This document shows, one piece after another, positions 47,193-58,699 of a stretch of 64,000 nt of DNA. Position 1 is the first letter of the stretch. Each line of letters starts with the position of its first letter. The notes under the pieces were generated by a model that was given only the letters and a program-made list of their open reading frames with translations, was not told the DNA's origin and did not search any database. Both the position numbers and the translations under genes were made by a program. Source of the stretch: Apostichopus japonicus (lineage: Eukaryota; Echinodermata; Holothuroidea; Aspidochirotida; Stichopodidae); contig NC_092562.1 in the NCBI RefSeq assembly GCF_037975245.1, positions 12,342,001 to 12,406,000 on the forward strand, given 5' to 3'.

Positions 47193-48151
47193 GTAAGAAA
47201 GAGTGACACAATACAACCACTGTTCCCATCCCCTCCTCTTCCACCACCTCTTCTCCCATTCCATTTCCCCTCCTCTAGTCCAAAGAAAAATCAAGTGAGA
47301 AATGTATACTTGTAGCAGATATTTATTAACAGCACAATAGTAAGATGATATAGTAAATAGTAACAGAGACATAGAAACTGTTGGTGGGCTGTGATGCCAG
47401 CAGTTACAATGACACTGTAATAACTCTGTCAGGCAGGAACCTGACTATCAACACAAATACAACACTCATCCTTATAACATTATTTTTACAATGGGGTGCC
47501 TCAATTCTGAAATTTCTCCTTGCCTGAACTGATAATTTAAATGAATATTGATATAATACCAGCAGGTCTGTTTGCCTTTAAACTTCATAACATGAGAAAT
47601 ATCCATATAATGTGACAACTTCTGTTGGGAAGGTATTCCCACATATACCCTGCTTTCTTAAGAATTACTACCCATTATGTATTGTTAAATTAATGTGCAA
47701 CTGAGATCTACTGAGGTTGCACATGGAGGAAGTAAGGAAGCAAAAAAACCACCAGGAACAAAGAGTAAGAGTAGCTAGCTGCATTTACATTGCTATGTCT
47801 CTAACTGGAAATATAAACTTGAGCATAACCTAAAGTTTAAGTATGTGGTATTTATATTCCAACACTAGCAATATTTAAAGCCCACCCAAAACAATATGCT
47901 ACTGTTCCCCATTGTACATCAGTGCTATGCAGCCTACGCCTAAGTTTACAGCACTTTTATTGCAGATTAACCTAGGCTTAGCCTATGCATCAAATATGTA
48001 GGAATAAACTTGAGGTAGTGTTGCTGTGATTAACTGGTAAGGCTACTTACCAGCTAGTTGAACATAAAGGGTCTGGAAAATGAAATACTCAAAATGTGTT
48101 TATTTAATAGTTATTAGCCTTTAAAAAATTCTTTTTCTGTTCTGGTTGCAG

Positions 48152-48318
48152 TGAAACACGAGGCTAAATGCAACATATGCAAATGTCACCCAATGGTTGG
48201 TTTCAGATATCAGTGTCTGAAATGTTTGAACTTTGACATTTGTCAAACATGTTTCCTAACGGGTAGATCAACCAGACATCATCGCTACACACACCCAATC
48301 CAGGAGTACTGTTTGGTG
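48152..48318 (+). CDS. DYTN: Dystrotelin-type gene, exon 11 (ZZ zinc finger)
   Basis: Acceptor tctggttgcag, donor TTGGTG|gtgagtga, 167 bases. Reads KHEAKCNICKCHPMVGFRYQ, CLKCLNFDICQTCFLTG and HHRYTHPIQEYC. All ZZ metal ligands are present: CxxC (CNIC), CxxC (CLKC), CxxC (CQTC) and the two His. In dystrophin this finger with the EF region binds beta-dystroglycan; whether this protein does is unknown. Confidence 0.97.
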
Positions 48319-49760
48319 GTGAGTGAGAGACTCCTTTTTGAAATAATTTATCAAGTTTAATTTGCAGAGGTGAATTTTACTAGTGGATATAAATGTGAAG
48401 TTTAAACTGAACTCATTCAGAGTTAGTTTTTAGTGTTTTTTTTATGGTTACATGCAGTATATAAGGAGTTAAACCCTTCCTGTACCATTAATAATGGTTT
48501 CATGCTGACAAACAGTGTGAAGCTTATATTGAAAATATTCAACACTGTTTAGTTGAAAAGCCCCATCTCATTATCTTTCCCCTAACTCCAGATATAGTTA
48601 CTTGTATGTAAATTTCCTATTTTTAGTGGATAAACATTCAAGTACTCCAGGAAGTTGGATCACAGTAGGGGGTCTGTGATATCACCTGGACGAATACTCT
48701 TGAAAAGCTTTTGAAAAAGACTATTATAATCTTCATGTTGATGTATCCTTGAAACCTCAATACATTTTGGAATGTTTAATGCTTAGCTTTTTAAGTTCTC
48801 CGCATGTACTTAAAATTTCATCAAAATGTGTCTCTTTGTAGAAATATCCTTTGCTCTCTGGATAAATGATTGATAATTTAAAAAGGAAAACCCAGAAAAG
48901 TTCAACTGAATTACCTTTATGTCATCATCCATTCTGTTGACATAGCCAGATGCGTTTACAAAATTTTTAAAATTCATATCTTTGCACTCCAAAAGGCAAC
49001 GAGGATGTGGATTTCAACTAAAAATTCAGGAAAAAGAATTTCTTAAAGTTTGCTTAGCATTCACCTTTAGCCACCAGATTATTCATTTAAGGATTGATTA
49101 ATGATCAGTTAAGACAGCAGGGAAAGTCAGCTTGCTATTCCTGAGGGGTATATTTATTTAAATCCAAATTCAAAACTTGCAAAGCTTCATTAAACTCTGT
49201 CACAATGTCCTGGTGAAGCTGCAATAACAGGTGAAATTTCACATGACTTCCAAGCCAGCTCGAAACTTTTATAGGGTGAGCAACGCTCAGATTACAGCAA
49301 ACTTTGAATACCACTGAATGGTACACATACATGCGACGCAAGTTGATTGAATCACATGTGTTCATCCTTATTAATAAACAAATGTACAGGGTGACTTTGA
49401 GTGTGATTTAGAGTTTAACAGTATGACAAGGAATCGTATTAAATATATATATATCACTATGCCACAGGGCTTCAATTGTAGTATTTGCATTGCAGATGCA
49501 ATGTTTCTAGTCTTTAACTAGGAGCTCTTTGTAGAAGCAAACATTTTTGCTACGTTCCAACTAGCAAGGATAATGACCATTCAATCCAATACGGAAAATG
49601 CTGTGTCCCACGGATTTGATGCGTTTTTTTCAAGTTTTAATGATCGAGTTTCAACAGATGTTCCCTGATTGTTACAAATTAAACTGAAAGTGCAGTGAAA
49701 TAGATATGATATAATCTAGCTGCCATACTATTACCATTGATGCACATTGTGTTCCTTTAG

Positions 49761-49894
49761 GCTTCTTCTAGGGATGAAATGAAAGCCTTTGTCAGGACAG
49801 TAAGAAACAAGGTCAGCAAGAAACATGGACGCAGGCTGAAGCAAAAGTACTTGGCTATTGAGGAGGACAAACAGACAGATGGACAAGACCACCA
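49761..49894 (+). CDS. DYTN: Dystrotelin-type gene, exon 12
   Basis: Acceptor tgtgttcctttag, donor CACCA|gtaagaca, 134 bases, phase 0 in, 2 out. Reads SRDEMKAFVRTVRNKVSKKH then a basic stretch and an acidic end (IEEDKQTDGQDHQ). The pattern ..F...LRNK...K is the region following the ZZ finger in relatives. Confidence 0.9.
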
Positions 49895-50773
49895 GTAAGA
49901 CATTTATTACAGACTTTTATTACAGATGAAAATCTATTCTACCTTATAGTGTCAACTGATGAAGAAGGGCTCAATTATCTATTGTCTTTATTTTGAATAT
50001 TTAACTACATTTAAGTACCAAACAATAGTGGTAACAGTCTGTTCATATTCAGAATTTGTGTTTGTTATTGCTCAAACAAGACTGTGAAGCATTGACAGTC
50101 ATGGTTTGAAAACCTGGTGAGAAATTCAGGTATATTTCCCAATCATTAGCCAGGAAACCTATCCAAATTTATATTTTCTTATCAATGCTTAAGACTCATT
50201 TGGTGACCTGGTCTCCACTTTCAATACCGGTGCTCTAAATAGCTGAGGAGCTTTCCTATAAGAGGTTTATATAAGGTTTTATATAAGGTTTATATAAGGT
50301 TTTTATTAAAAGAGAAGGTTAGCGTTCCTCCCTAGCTCTTAACATACTTCTGTAATGAAACTTGTTGGCATTTGCTGAGTTTTATATTAAGTTTGTGTAG
50401 TAACAAATCAGGGCATCAAACATTCATGTGACAATATTTTGCAGCAAGCAGCAATGTATGTTGTGCACAGATGTAAACACTATCCACTGCTAGATAAAAT
50501 GTAGCCTTTAGGTTAACAACATTCACCAGAAATATGCAAGAAAGTTGAATAACATTTTATGCTGGAGAGATGTGAGGTGTGGTAAACAGCCTCCATTGAG
50601 TTATCATACACTAATCAAATGTAGCTAACAGTATTTACTCCACATATGCTAGACAGTCAAACCATGCTCCATCCTGCACGAACTGTGCCAAACAATTTAT
50701 TGCATCAATTTTAGGACAATTACTTCAAATTTTGTTGTTTTAGGCACAATAATTTTGATATGAGTGTTAGCCA

Positions 50774-51023
50774 GGAGTGTTAGCTCAGTGGTTAACACCG
50801 GTGCCTTCCAATCATAAGGTCCCGAGTTCGAGTCACTCCAAGATTAATGTATGTCGTCCAGTTACAGAGTTGTTGACAATTGACAATTCATAATCATGGA
50901 CGTTAAATATGGATGTAAGAGACTTACTTCGGTCAGCTTGCGGCTTTGATAAGCCAATTAGGCTTCTTCGCCAGTTCCTGCTTGCAGGAGGATCGAAAAT
51001 ACATACATACATACAAAATACAT
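50774..51023 (+). mobile_element. tRNA-derived SINE in an intron
   Basis: The first about 70 bases are tRNA-like: an A box (TAGCTCAGTGGTTAAC), a B box (GAGTTCGAGTC) and terminal ggagtg/cactcc able to pair as an acceptor stem. They are followed by about 150 bases of body (cagcttgcggctttgataag, cgccagttcctgcttgcagg) and a tail of repeated ATAC. This is the structure of a Pol III SINE mobilised by a LINE. The tail and body argue against a functional tRNA. Confidence 0.8.
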
Positions 51024-51698
51024 ATTTGCAGACTGTTAAAAATTACTGCTAGTAGTCCATGTTGTATTGCTACAACACCATTAAGTTTTAAGAAGTGATC
51101 CTTTAAACAGCTGCATCCAATATACAGTGACTGGATGTTTTAGTCTAATACACAGACCAATAGATCATTTCCTAAGATGCAGCACAAACTCAATGGCAAA
51201 ACATCCAATGACAAAAGGTGCTGAATGTCATCCAGTGGTACTCTGTTTATATGAATTTAAAAGAACATGTTTTGATTGAGTTTTTACAATTTATAATACA
51301 AGTGGTTAACAGTAAGGCATGTTCTGAGGAGTGAACGGCAATGCCAATTTATCCTTTAAGGAGCAATTTCAGAGATGCGACATTTTAGAGATGAATAAAC
51401 TTGAAACAAAGGAGAACAGCTAAAGAAACATTCATAGCACTCCAATGTTTCTTTGATCTTGTACAATAACAAAACAAGACTAAATTTCTGATGGAGTCAT
51501 CCATCAATTATTGAATTGAGCACTCTTTAATGTCTAAGGATATTGATGGAGGGATGGGAAATTATGGGAATATGCTTTTGAAAATTGTCAGTAATTGTTG
51601 TATACCTTTATACTTTAGTAGAGATTTGGATGATCTGTAATGAGAAATGCTTCAAATCCTTAATATCATGCATGTTTCATTCATTCTATCCTCTTAAG

Positions 51699-51755
51699 GT
51701 ATCACCATGACAACCATTTCCAAACTCATCTTCACCTTGGTCAGCTGTCAAAACA
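51699..51755 (+). CDS. DYTN: Dystrotelin-type gene, exon 13
   Basis: Acceptor atcctcttaag, donor AAACA|gtgagttc, 57 bases. Reads YHHDNHFQTHLHLGQLSKQ; phases fit both neighbours. His-rich and not recognisable on its own, but the exons on either side need a linker in this phase. Confidence 0.75.
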
Positions 51756-52745
51756 GTGAGTTCATCCCCGACTTTGAATTTATTGCTCTTTTTATTAGAA
51801 GCAACATGAGTTTATACTTACTGCTATGAAAAATTGTATATGAAACACACATATTTTAATATTTATAGCCAAACAAAGATTGGAAACATTTACCGAGGTG
51901 ACACCAGAAAGTGATAACTCTGTGAGCCTTGTATTTTAGGATGAAACTTGGGTAATGGACGTAATAAAATGCCAATTTTCAAGAAAGTAACATTTAGCAA
52001 AATATATATTTGAACATGTGGACAAAAGTGAAATCTTGCAAACTAACCAAAAGGCAGCGGTCACGGCAATTCACAAGATCACACAGTTGGTGGGTATGAT
52101 GCAGTAAGAACGTGGTCACTTACATCTCAAAGTGGCACAAAAATAATAATAATAGTAATCATAATCCGAAGTGTAAGCTAGTTTAAAAATCCCAAACTCA
52201 CATTAAACAAAATGGAAACCCTTTATTCACTAGAAGAGTCAGACATAAACATTCCTCGTTGTATTTCAATAAATCCAAAAGAAAGGTCACATTGAGTCGA
52301 TGACCGATTATTGTCCCTTTTCTGGTTACGTGCTACATTTCATGCTAATACTGACCTAATCAGAGTACAGTGCCTTACAGTAAACAGAGCTCAGTGCATG
52401 TTATCATCATAATGATGTGGATCACATGATCATCATAGCGCTGTGTGTGAAATGTTCAATTTTGTTTAAAACAATTGACAATGTTTGTGCACATTTTACC
52501 ATCATAGGTGATCCTTTAAAGGTTCTTATGCTCATCCCCCCCTTGCTTTCCCCAACATGCTCCCCAAATCATTCTCCTACCCCTCTCCACCTAAAAATAA
52601 CTCAAGAATCATGTTAGTTTTGTGGTGCTCCTTTCAGCCCTCAGAACATTTTAGGCAAATTGGCAATCTATTGTTATGCATATAAATAAAAAAAAATATT
52701 TGGAAGTACTAAGATTAAGTTTTGAGTTTGTTTCATTCTAAACAG

Positions 52746-52895
52746 ATTAGAAGCAGTTGAATTAGACCCTGTGTTCCAAAGCAGGAACCAGGGGGCTACA
52801 AATAAGCAGAATGATGATTCTATTAGCCAAAAAAGCCAAGCAGGAGTTAAGGACAATCTCGAAGAATTGATTGATGCCTTGGAGAAAGAAAATGA
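52746..52895 (+). CDS. DYTN: Dystrotelin-type gene, exon 14 (coiled coil 1 start)
   Basis: Acceptor ttctaaacag, donor AATGA|gtaagaaa, 150 bases. Reads LEAVELDPVFQSRNQGATNK and ends VKDNLEELIDALEKENE, an amphipathic heptad pattern that continues into exon 15. Confidence 0.9.
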
Positions 52896-53039
52896 GTAAG
52901 AAATTTTGCAACCTTTTTTTTTTGTCATTTTTTCTCGTTCTTCTTTTCTATATCTTCCTTAACTTCTGATATTACAACCTGTCCCAGGAAGTGGAGCCAG
53001 TATTTATTCTCAACAGCAATTCTATCATATTATGATGTC

Positions 53040-53560
53040 ATATTTTAAAGGTCTCGTCGTGCACCTTGATGGCTTTGTCCTGTGTGGCCGGGAAAGTGGA
53101 CCTTTTCTTTCTGGCTTGTAGGTTTTCAATCCTGTCGAAGAAGATTGTGATTCCTTGTTTGTCATCCGTAGCTTGGACGTCCGTTCCGATGGCTTGGGAG
53201 CTGGTTGGGTTTCAAAGCCTAGTCTCTTTGAGAAAATATCGAAGGCTTTAGCGACGAGGTCTGCAGTTAAATCTATTCCTTTGACGTCCACCTCCTGGTT
53301 GTCCCCATCCTCTGCTTTCTCTGTCCTGGAATCGTAACGCTCCAAGCAGGAGGTCCCGTCCCTGCATTCTGACCACGTCTTTGAGGCCAACAGCTCTAGG
53401 GCATCCTGGCCCTGGCCCTCCGCAGATGGCTTCTAGGGACCGGTAGAAGTCGCCCCCGTTCCCGCTCTGGGGGTATCTCTGGCTGGACCAGTACCTGCGG
53501 AGCAACTGCCCTGTCGGTCTAATTAGGGTTCTGTGTGGCAGCTATCTGAGTAACTAGCGG
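53040..53560 (-). mobile_element. Gag-like retroelement remnant inside an intron
   Basis: Minus-strand frames overlap with good amino-acid composition: 53390-53025 (VDVKGIDLTADLVAKAFDIF, SKRLGFETQPAPKPSERTSK) and 53505-53248. A third frame upstream reads FQPLVTQIAATQNPN. The frames change by one base twice, so no single ORF survives. It is GC-richer than the surrounding intron. I suspect ORF1 of a retroelement (possibly DIRS-type), but no diagnostic motif is present. Confidence 0.35.
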
Positions 53561-54490
53561 CTGGAACATTGCGGACAGTAGTAACCACTCCCAGTCAGCC
53601 AGAGGTTGCTGGGAATGTTGGTCACGAGGTGTTTTGATGCTTCTTGAAAGTGACGGGAAAGGTGTTCCAGTATACGGATATCCTAGTTCTCATCCCATAA
53701 ACTTATGAAAAAAGATAGCAAATTTTTGCTCACCAAAAGTGTTGTGCTCTTCCTGGGTGGAAGAAAACTAAACTTTCTACTTTTTTTTTGGTGTCTAGTT
53801 TGTTTGATAGAGCACATTTGTTGATTATGTTCCCATATATCAATGTTTTAATAGCCAAAAAATTCAACTTAAAAAGTCCCCTTAATTCAAAGAAGCCTTA
53901 GTAATCACTTCTTGTGTAATGGCGCCAATTATATGTTCAGATATTCTGAGCGTTACGTTAAATACAAAGCAAGTTTGTGCATACTGAAATGTTATCTATT
54001 GACAAAGTGATAAATTCGTGATTAAAAATATTAAGGAATGGTGACTTTAAATTTTTACCACTATCTAGTAACAATATAGCAGATGAACATTCCAGTTCAG
54101 CCCAAACCCTCTTCCCTTCCCCTACAACATCCCTAGTTACTCTCACCCTCCCTAAATATCTGTCCATTAATATCACCCCTCTATTTTATATCATTTCACC
54201 ATGTTTGCAGGTACTAAGCTCAAAGAATATAGTGTGAAAAGTAAGCAGGTTGTTAATTAATCCAGTTGAAATTAGTTTTATATAACTTACATTCATGATG
54301 ACCCATGTACCAATAAATATTTTCTTCCAGGGGTGTGTGGAAGAAGTAGTAAAGGTTTTTCACTAAAACTGTCTGGTTATCCCAGAGAATATCAAACTAG
54401 AAAGTTCCCCTTTTTGCAGAAATGAACAATATTGGATATGTTTCCTTGTGATTTAATGTACTATATTCTTTTCCTTTTCATTGCCCACAG

Positions 54491-54686
54491 AAATCTTGCT
54501 GCTGAGCTGGTTAATTATTACCAAGAGATGCAAGATAAACAGAGAGCACCAGTTCCCAAGATGACGTCAGCTTCATCATCAGTTAGTTCCAGAGAGGATG
54601 AAGAGAGGCGAGTGAAGCAGGAAATTCTTGAAGAGCACAACAAGCGACTGGAAGACGAATTACTCCGATACAGAGAGCTAATCAGG
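54491..54686 (+). CDS. DYTN: Dystrotelin-type gene, exon 15 (coiled coils; GC donor)
   Basis: Acceptor cattgcccacag; the exon reads NLAAELVNYYQEMQDKQRAP, then a Ser-rich link, then RRVKQEILEEHNKRLEDELL and RYRELIR. The second helix matches the EE.NRRLE..L core of the dystrophin/dystrobrevin coiled coil used for heterodimerisation. The only phase-compatible end is ATCAGG|gcaagc at 54686, a GC donor with otherwise good consensus. Reading on would stop at 54735. Confidence 0.88.
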
Positions 54687-55679
54687 GCAAGCATGAATTA
54701 CTTTTCTTATGGAGACATACATACCCGATTAATGTAGGCCCATTGTTTTCATTGCTGTTCGATGGGGCTTATTCAACAATGTCTTGCAGTTAGTTAGCAC
54801 AACCTTGCCAGAAATGGTCTTGGTGTAATATTAAGTCATTGTTCGTGAACACGTTTTGGAAAAGAATGCTTAGTTGTAGGACCCAATATGAGCAATGCAA
54901 AGTATTAGCCTCACTTTGACCTTTACTGGGGATTTATTAACTTGTTTTACACCAAGCCAAGTTGAACTACAAGCAAGATAATAAGCAAAGTTATATACAA
55001 ATTGTAGACTATTGTTAACTTTTTTTTGTGTATGTTAGAAAATAGCAGTGATAGAGATAACATCACTTAAGTGTCTAAGTTCATTCATAATTTGGTGACA
55101 AAGCTTTATTAGCAAAGGGATAAATAAGCCATACATAGTGTGATAAACTTGACATTTTCATGATTGGAAAATTGATGTGGAATGGTTCTTCCACCCAGCG
55201 GGAACTGGTGTTCTTACAATGGCCAAAAAGGCCCTTTCATTTGCTGTGAGGATATTTCTCTTTAGCAACCTCTGGACTCTAGCACATGCATGTTTTTGGA
55301 AAGGATTTAAATTGCTTTCAAAATAGTTCATACCATGATAAACGACTGAGATGAGATTTATTTGGCCTGACGTCACTGAATGTAGAGATGACATGGCTTA
55401 AATTCCCACTTACAATTTCACCATCGGGCTTGTAATATGTTTTCAATTCACCGTTGGGTTTTATACCAACAATGATATTTTCACATTCAATTGTCTCCAC
55501 TTTATGATGGCGATAAAATATTTCACTCTAATAACACTACGTTTCACATTTTCTGTTTCAATTCTCAATATATTTGGATATTATATTTATATAAGTATCT
55601 AAAATCACTATTAGTTTGATGTCTTCACTGTCTGTCTCACATGGTGACCAAATCACTTTTAAATAAATTCTCTTTGCAG

Positions 55680-56400
55680 AAGGAACAACATTTTGAACAG
55701 AGACCAACGTATCATCCGGCCTCTCTTGACAAGACTGCCCCACCAAGACTGGAACCCTATGGCCAATCAGAGCCTCAGCTTGACAAAATTGGTACCACTT
55801 CATATAATCAGCACGCTAGTATAGTCTCCCGAAGCTCAGATCCAATGCCATCTATGTCACAGAGTTTCTTTAGAACCCCTGCTAACCCTGACCTTGTAGC
55901 ACCCCTTTCTAAGGGACACACTAGTTTAGTTTCTCAAAGTTCAGATCCGATGCCATTCATACAGTCAAGTTTCTTCAAAACCCCTGCTAATCCCAAAGCA
56001 CCCTTTCCAAAGGATTACGCAATCAGTAGCTCCGACCATACCCCAGAAAGGTTTCCGAACGGCTCACTGGATGCCCTACACACTCACAAATCAGCATACA
56101 GTTCTCTCCAAACTCAAGTAGTAGTCACAGCAGATCCAGCAGTGGATTACAATTCCTTCAGGATATCAGGTGTGAATGACCGAACTACCAGCCCAGATGG
56201 GTTTTCATTTCAATCTCGTGACGAACCAGATTCACAATCTTTGACGATTGGCAACAGGGTATGGCCACCTCATCTGGTAGATGAGTCTACAGTTAGATTC
56301 CCTAACATGAGTGTGACTCGGGTGTTTCCTACGGATGAGGCAAAACTTGACGAAATGGTGGAGAAGATGACGGCTGCCCTGGACCATAGTAACATTGATG
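55680..56400 (+). CDS. DYTN: Dystrotelin-type gene, exon 16 (Ser/Pro-rich, internal repeat)
   Basis: Acceptor aattctctttgcag, donor GATG|gtaaggag, 721 bases. Starts KEQHFEQRPTYHPASLDKTA. It holds a duplicated segment of about 38 residues: SIVSRSSDPMPSMSQSFFRT PANP and SLVSQSSDPMPFIQSSFFKT PANP. It ends with a helix LDEMVEKMTAALDHSNID. Low complexity suggests a flexible linker; no domain recognised. This large exon accounts for most of the extra length over vertebrate dystrotelin. Confidence 0.9.
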
Positions 56401-57117
56401 GTAAGGAGCAATATGTAGGGGGACCTACTGTAGATAATTCCTGTACTTCCTGGTTGTTCTGCTTGTTTTCTCCTAACTGGGTATTTGTTGTTCACTTCCA
56501 TAAAATTTGTACTCTATACTGAATGACATAATAAACACTGTAAAGTATTTCAACAGCCAACTGTTTTAGGTCAGCAAGAAAGACTGTTCACATAAATATT
56601 GCTAATTCTGCTACCAAGAATGAGATGGCATAATGTTATTGTTTGACATAAGTTTCGTATATACGCTAACGTATCAGATATTTAGTTACATGTGACCCAA
56701 CTCAAGCATTGTGACCTACCACTCCTCCTGCCCCCCTCCCCCCATCAACATTGAACAATAACTGATGAGGGCACTCAACAACTGTTTTCTGTTATGACCA
56801 GTGCTCAATTCAGGTCATATGCAGAATTATTTCCTTGTGATTGGTTAACTTTGCTAAACCTATGCAGTTTTTAGTAGGTACCTGCTGCACAGTGCCGGCT
56901 TGAATGGTAATACAGTCAAGAAAGCGCTTCATGTTGAATTTCCTCCTAGCATTGAAGCCAATATGACTTAGGAACTGACAAATTTTGATCAAAGCCTCAA
57001 GCACATGTAGACAGCTTAACTGTTCACAATTTTACCTTACATACAATGGTCGAATCGAGTCTGGTCAGGACCAGTAGGGATGTGTGCAGCAGGCTTTAGC
57101 CTGTACTCTCTATGTAT

Positions 57118-57400
57118 TAATAATAATAATGACTAGTCTTATATAGCGCAGACTCCAACAAAAGTTGTTCAATGTGCTTTACAGGTGCTGAAAGTACAAA
57201 AACTAATAGAGTTGAGAGAAAAGTGAAGTTTTAAGACAGTGCTTGAATTGAATAATAGAATCTAAAGACCTAATTTCAACCGGGAGGGAGTTCCATAAAA
57301 GTGGTGCAGCATTAAGAAAGCTACGGTCACCAAAAGATCTTGTATGTGACACTGGAAACTGAAATGAAAAATATGAATTACAGATTTGATTTTTCACTTC
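57118..57400 (-). mobile_element. 3' end of a LINE (RT C-terminus and tail)
   Basis: The minus frame ends HTRSFGDRSFLNAAPLLWNS, LPVEIRSLDSIIQFKHCLKT and SLFSQLY, stop at 57203. R.FG.R.F..AAP.LWN.LP..IR....I..FK..LKT.LF is the universal tail of CR1/L2-type non-LTR polymerases. It is followed by gcgctatataagactag and a (TTA)n tail at 57133-57118. This is a 5'-truncated insertion in the last intron of the dystrotelin-type gene, on the opposite strand. Confidence 0.85.
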
Positions 57401-57595
57401 TTGGGCAAAATTTCACTTCTTGGTGAACACTTCACTATACACATAGGTAATAGACCACTTTTGAAATTCATTTGAAATAATAATACAGTATCTGAAATTC
57501 TGAATACAGAACTGAAATCACATGTATCAAATCATTAATATTGCCATGGTAACAGAGTATTACTAATTCAAGTGTACATTTCTTCCTCCTTTCAG

Positions 57596-57699
57596 GACAT
57601 CCAAAGGCAGACAGTAACACATTCTGTGCTGTTAACAGACTGGGAGAGGCTATGCAAAAACTGGTATCAGAGATCACCATGGCAACAAACGTTGTTTAG
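57596..57699 (+). CDS. DYTN: Dystrotelin-type gene, exon 17 (terminal)
   Basis: Acceptor ttcttcctcctttcag. It completes a Gly codon, reads HPKADSNTFCAVNRLGEAMQ and KLVSEITMATNVV, and stops at TAG 57697-57699. The helix FCAVNRLGEAMQKLVSEIT resembles the short conserved helix at the C-terminus of dystrophin relatives. No good polyadenylation signal was seen close downstream. Confidence 0.9.
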
Positions 57700-58250
57700 A
57701 AGCAGCTGAGTGAATATTACCGCATGAATCCAGAAAAGTCTTTAGAATTTGAAGGTGGTTAAGATCTGCAACAACGCTTCAAACTTAAAGAGTCTTTGGC
57801 TTAGAAATTATGAGGTATCAAATGGTACAATGAAATTTAAAAAATAGACTTAAGGTGCATTGCATTGTGAGTGTGATTACCATGTGTCATTTGTGTAACA
57901 TCCATTTTATACTATGTGATGCATTATTTTACAAAAGTTCACAAACTATGCAAATTGGGAAATGACAAACAAGGCTGGATAGTTAAGAAAAAATTCTTTA
58001 ATGAATCAGTTATTTTCTCTCATGGCTCCCTTTGTTAAAGATTCATTTGATGAGGTAAAGAACAAGATGAAGAAATCATCCATGATTGTACAGTATATGC
58101 AGTGTTATGCCAGTCAGGAAGGGTACTCATTAGCACCCTTAAAAGAATTCCCCTCCCCCTCTCTAGATGCAAAAGGACTGAAAGATGTTTACTGCATGTT
58201 AGCAAAAGCCGACAATGTCACTCAAATTATGATTCATCATGTCTTAAGAT
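57700..58250 (+). other. Probable 3' UTR of the dystrotelin-type gene
   Basis: Follows the stop codon at 57699. A 94-codon frame at 58001-58285 has no domain and runs into the MITE at 58251, so I do not call it a gene. The 3' end of the transcript is not defined. Confidence 0.4.
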
Positions 58251-58691
58251 CAGGGATGAGACTGAGCCGGGGAAAAAAAATCTGAAATTTATTGATCGCC
58301 GTCCTGGGGGAGGGGTTTAAGGGGAGGGGGTGTCCCCCTCCCCTTTAGAATTTTTTTGTCAGGTAAGGAGGGCTTAAATGCAAAATGGTAAACTCTAGAT
58401 GGAATCTATCACATCACGTAACTCGCCAAAAAATTGTGGAATTTCTGCTTGTATAATTTATCCATTAGCTTTTTTGAACAAAAAAAAGGCTTTTTTGCTT
58501 GCTTTGTGCTACTTGATTCCACCACTGGTCAAATTTGGTGTTCCTTCCCTTCACAGTCCAGCATGTTCGGCAAAAAAAAAAAAAATTAAATAAAAAAAAA
58601 TAATAAAAAACGCGAATTACGAGAAAAAACGCGAAAATGAAAAAAAAAAATAATCTGAAATCCGCGTTTCCGCGGAAGAGTCTCATGCCTG
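58251..58691. mobile_element. hAT-like MITE, 13-base terminal inverted repeats
   Basis: Starts CAGGGATGAGACT and ends AGTCTCATGCCTG (reverse complement CAGGCATGAGACT), 12 of 13 positions matching. Both flanks are TAAGAT (58245-58250 and 58692-58697), a likely target duplication at least 6 bases long. The interior has long A runs, repeated gcgaa words and ccgcgtttccgcgga, with no ORF. CAGGG-type ends point to the hAT superfamily, though hAT usually makes 8-base duplications. Confidence 0.75.
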
Positions 58692-58699
58692 TAAGATAT

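Larger units (their letters stand above)
38015..57699 (+). other. DYTN: Dystrotelin-type gene, whole locus (17 exons)
   Basis: All proposed exons join in phase to about 805 codons (about 758 if translation starts at 39494). Domain order: WW, two EF-hand-like helical regions, ZZ zinc finger, two coiled coils, Ser/Pro-rich linker, C-terminal helix. No spectrin repeats are visible upstream. Sequence signatures favour dystrotelin over dystrophin or dystrobrevin: WLPTLHRLSAAET before the finger and CLKCLNFDICQTCF within it. The family is cytoplasmic and binds partners through ZZ/EF and coiled-coil surfaces; the role of dystrotelin is poorly known. Compared with the vertebrate protein as I recall it (about 580 residues, no WW) this one is longer and keeps a full WW. 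Orthology is inference from motifs. Confidence 0.85.

Noticed and set aside
50774-50845. Functional tRNA gene
   Set aside because: Followed by a SINE body and ATAC tail; anticodon arm is not clean.
55158-55500. Minus-strand frame GIKPNGELKTYYKPDGEIVS and a neighbouring frame
   Set aside because: Composition is coding-like, but there is no start, splice context or recognised family, and it lies within an intron of the plus-strand gene; possibly a retroelement relic, not strong enough to call.
58001-58285. 94-codon frame after the gene's stop codon
   Set aside because: Lies in likely 3' UTR and its end is inside the MITE.
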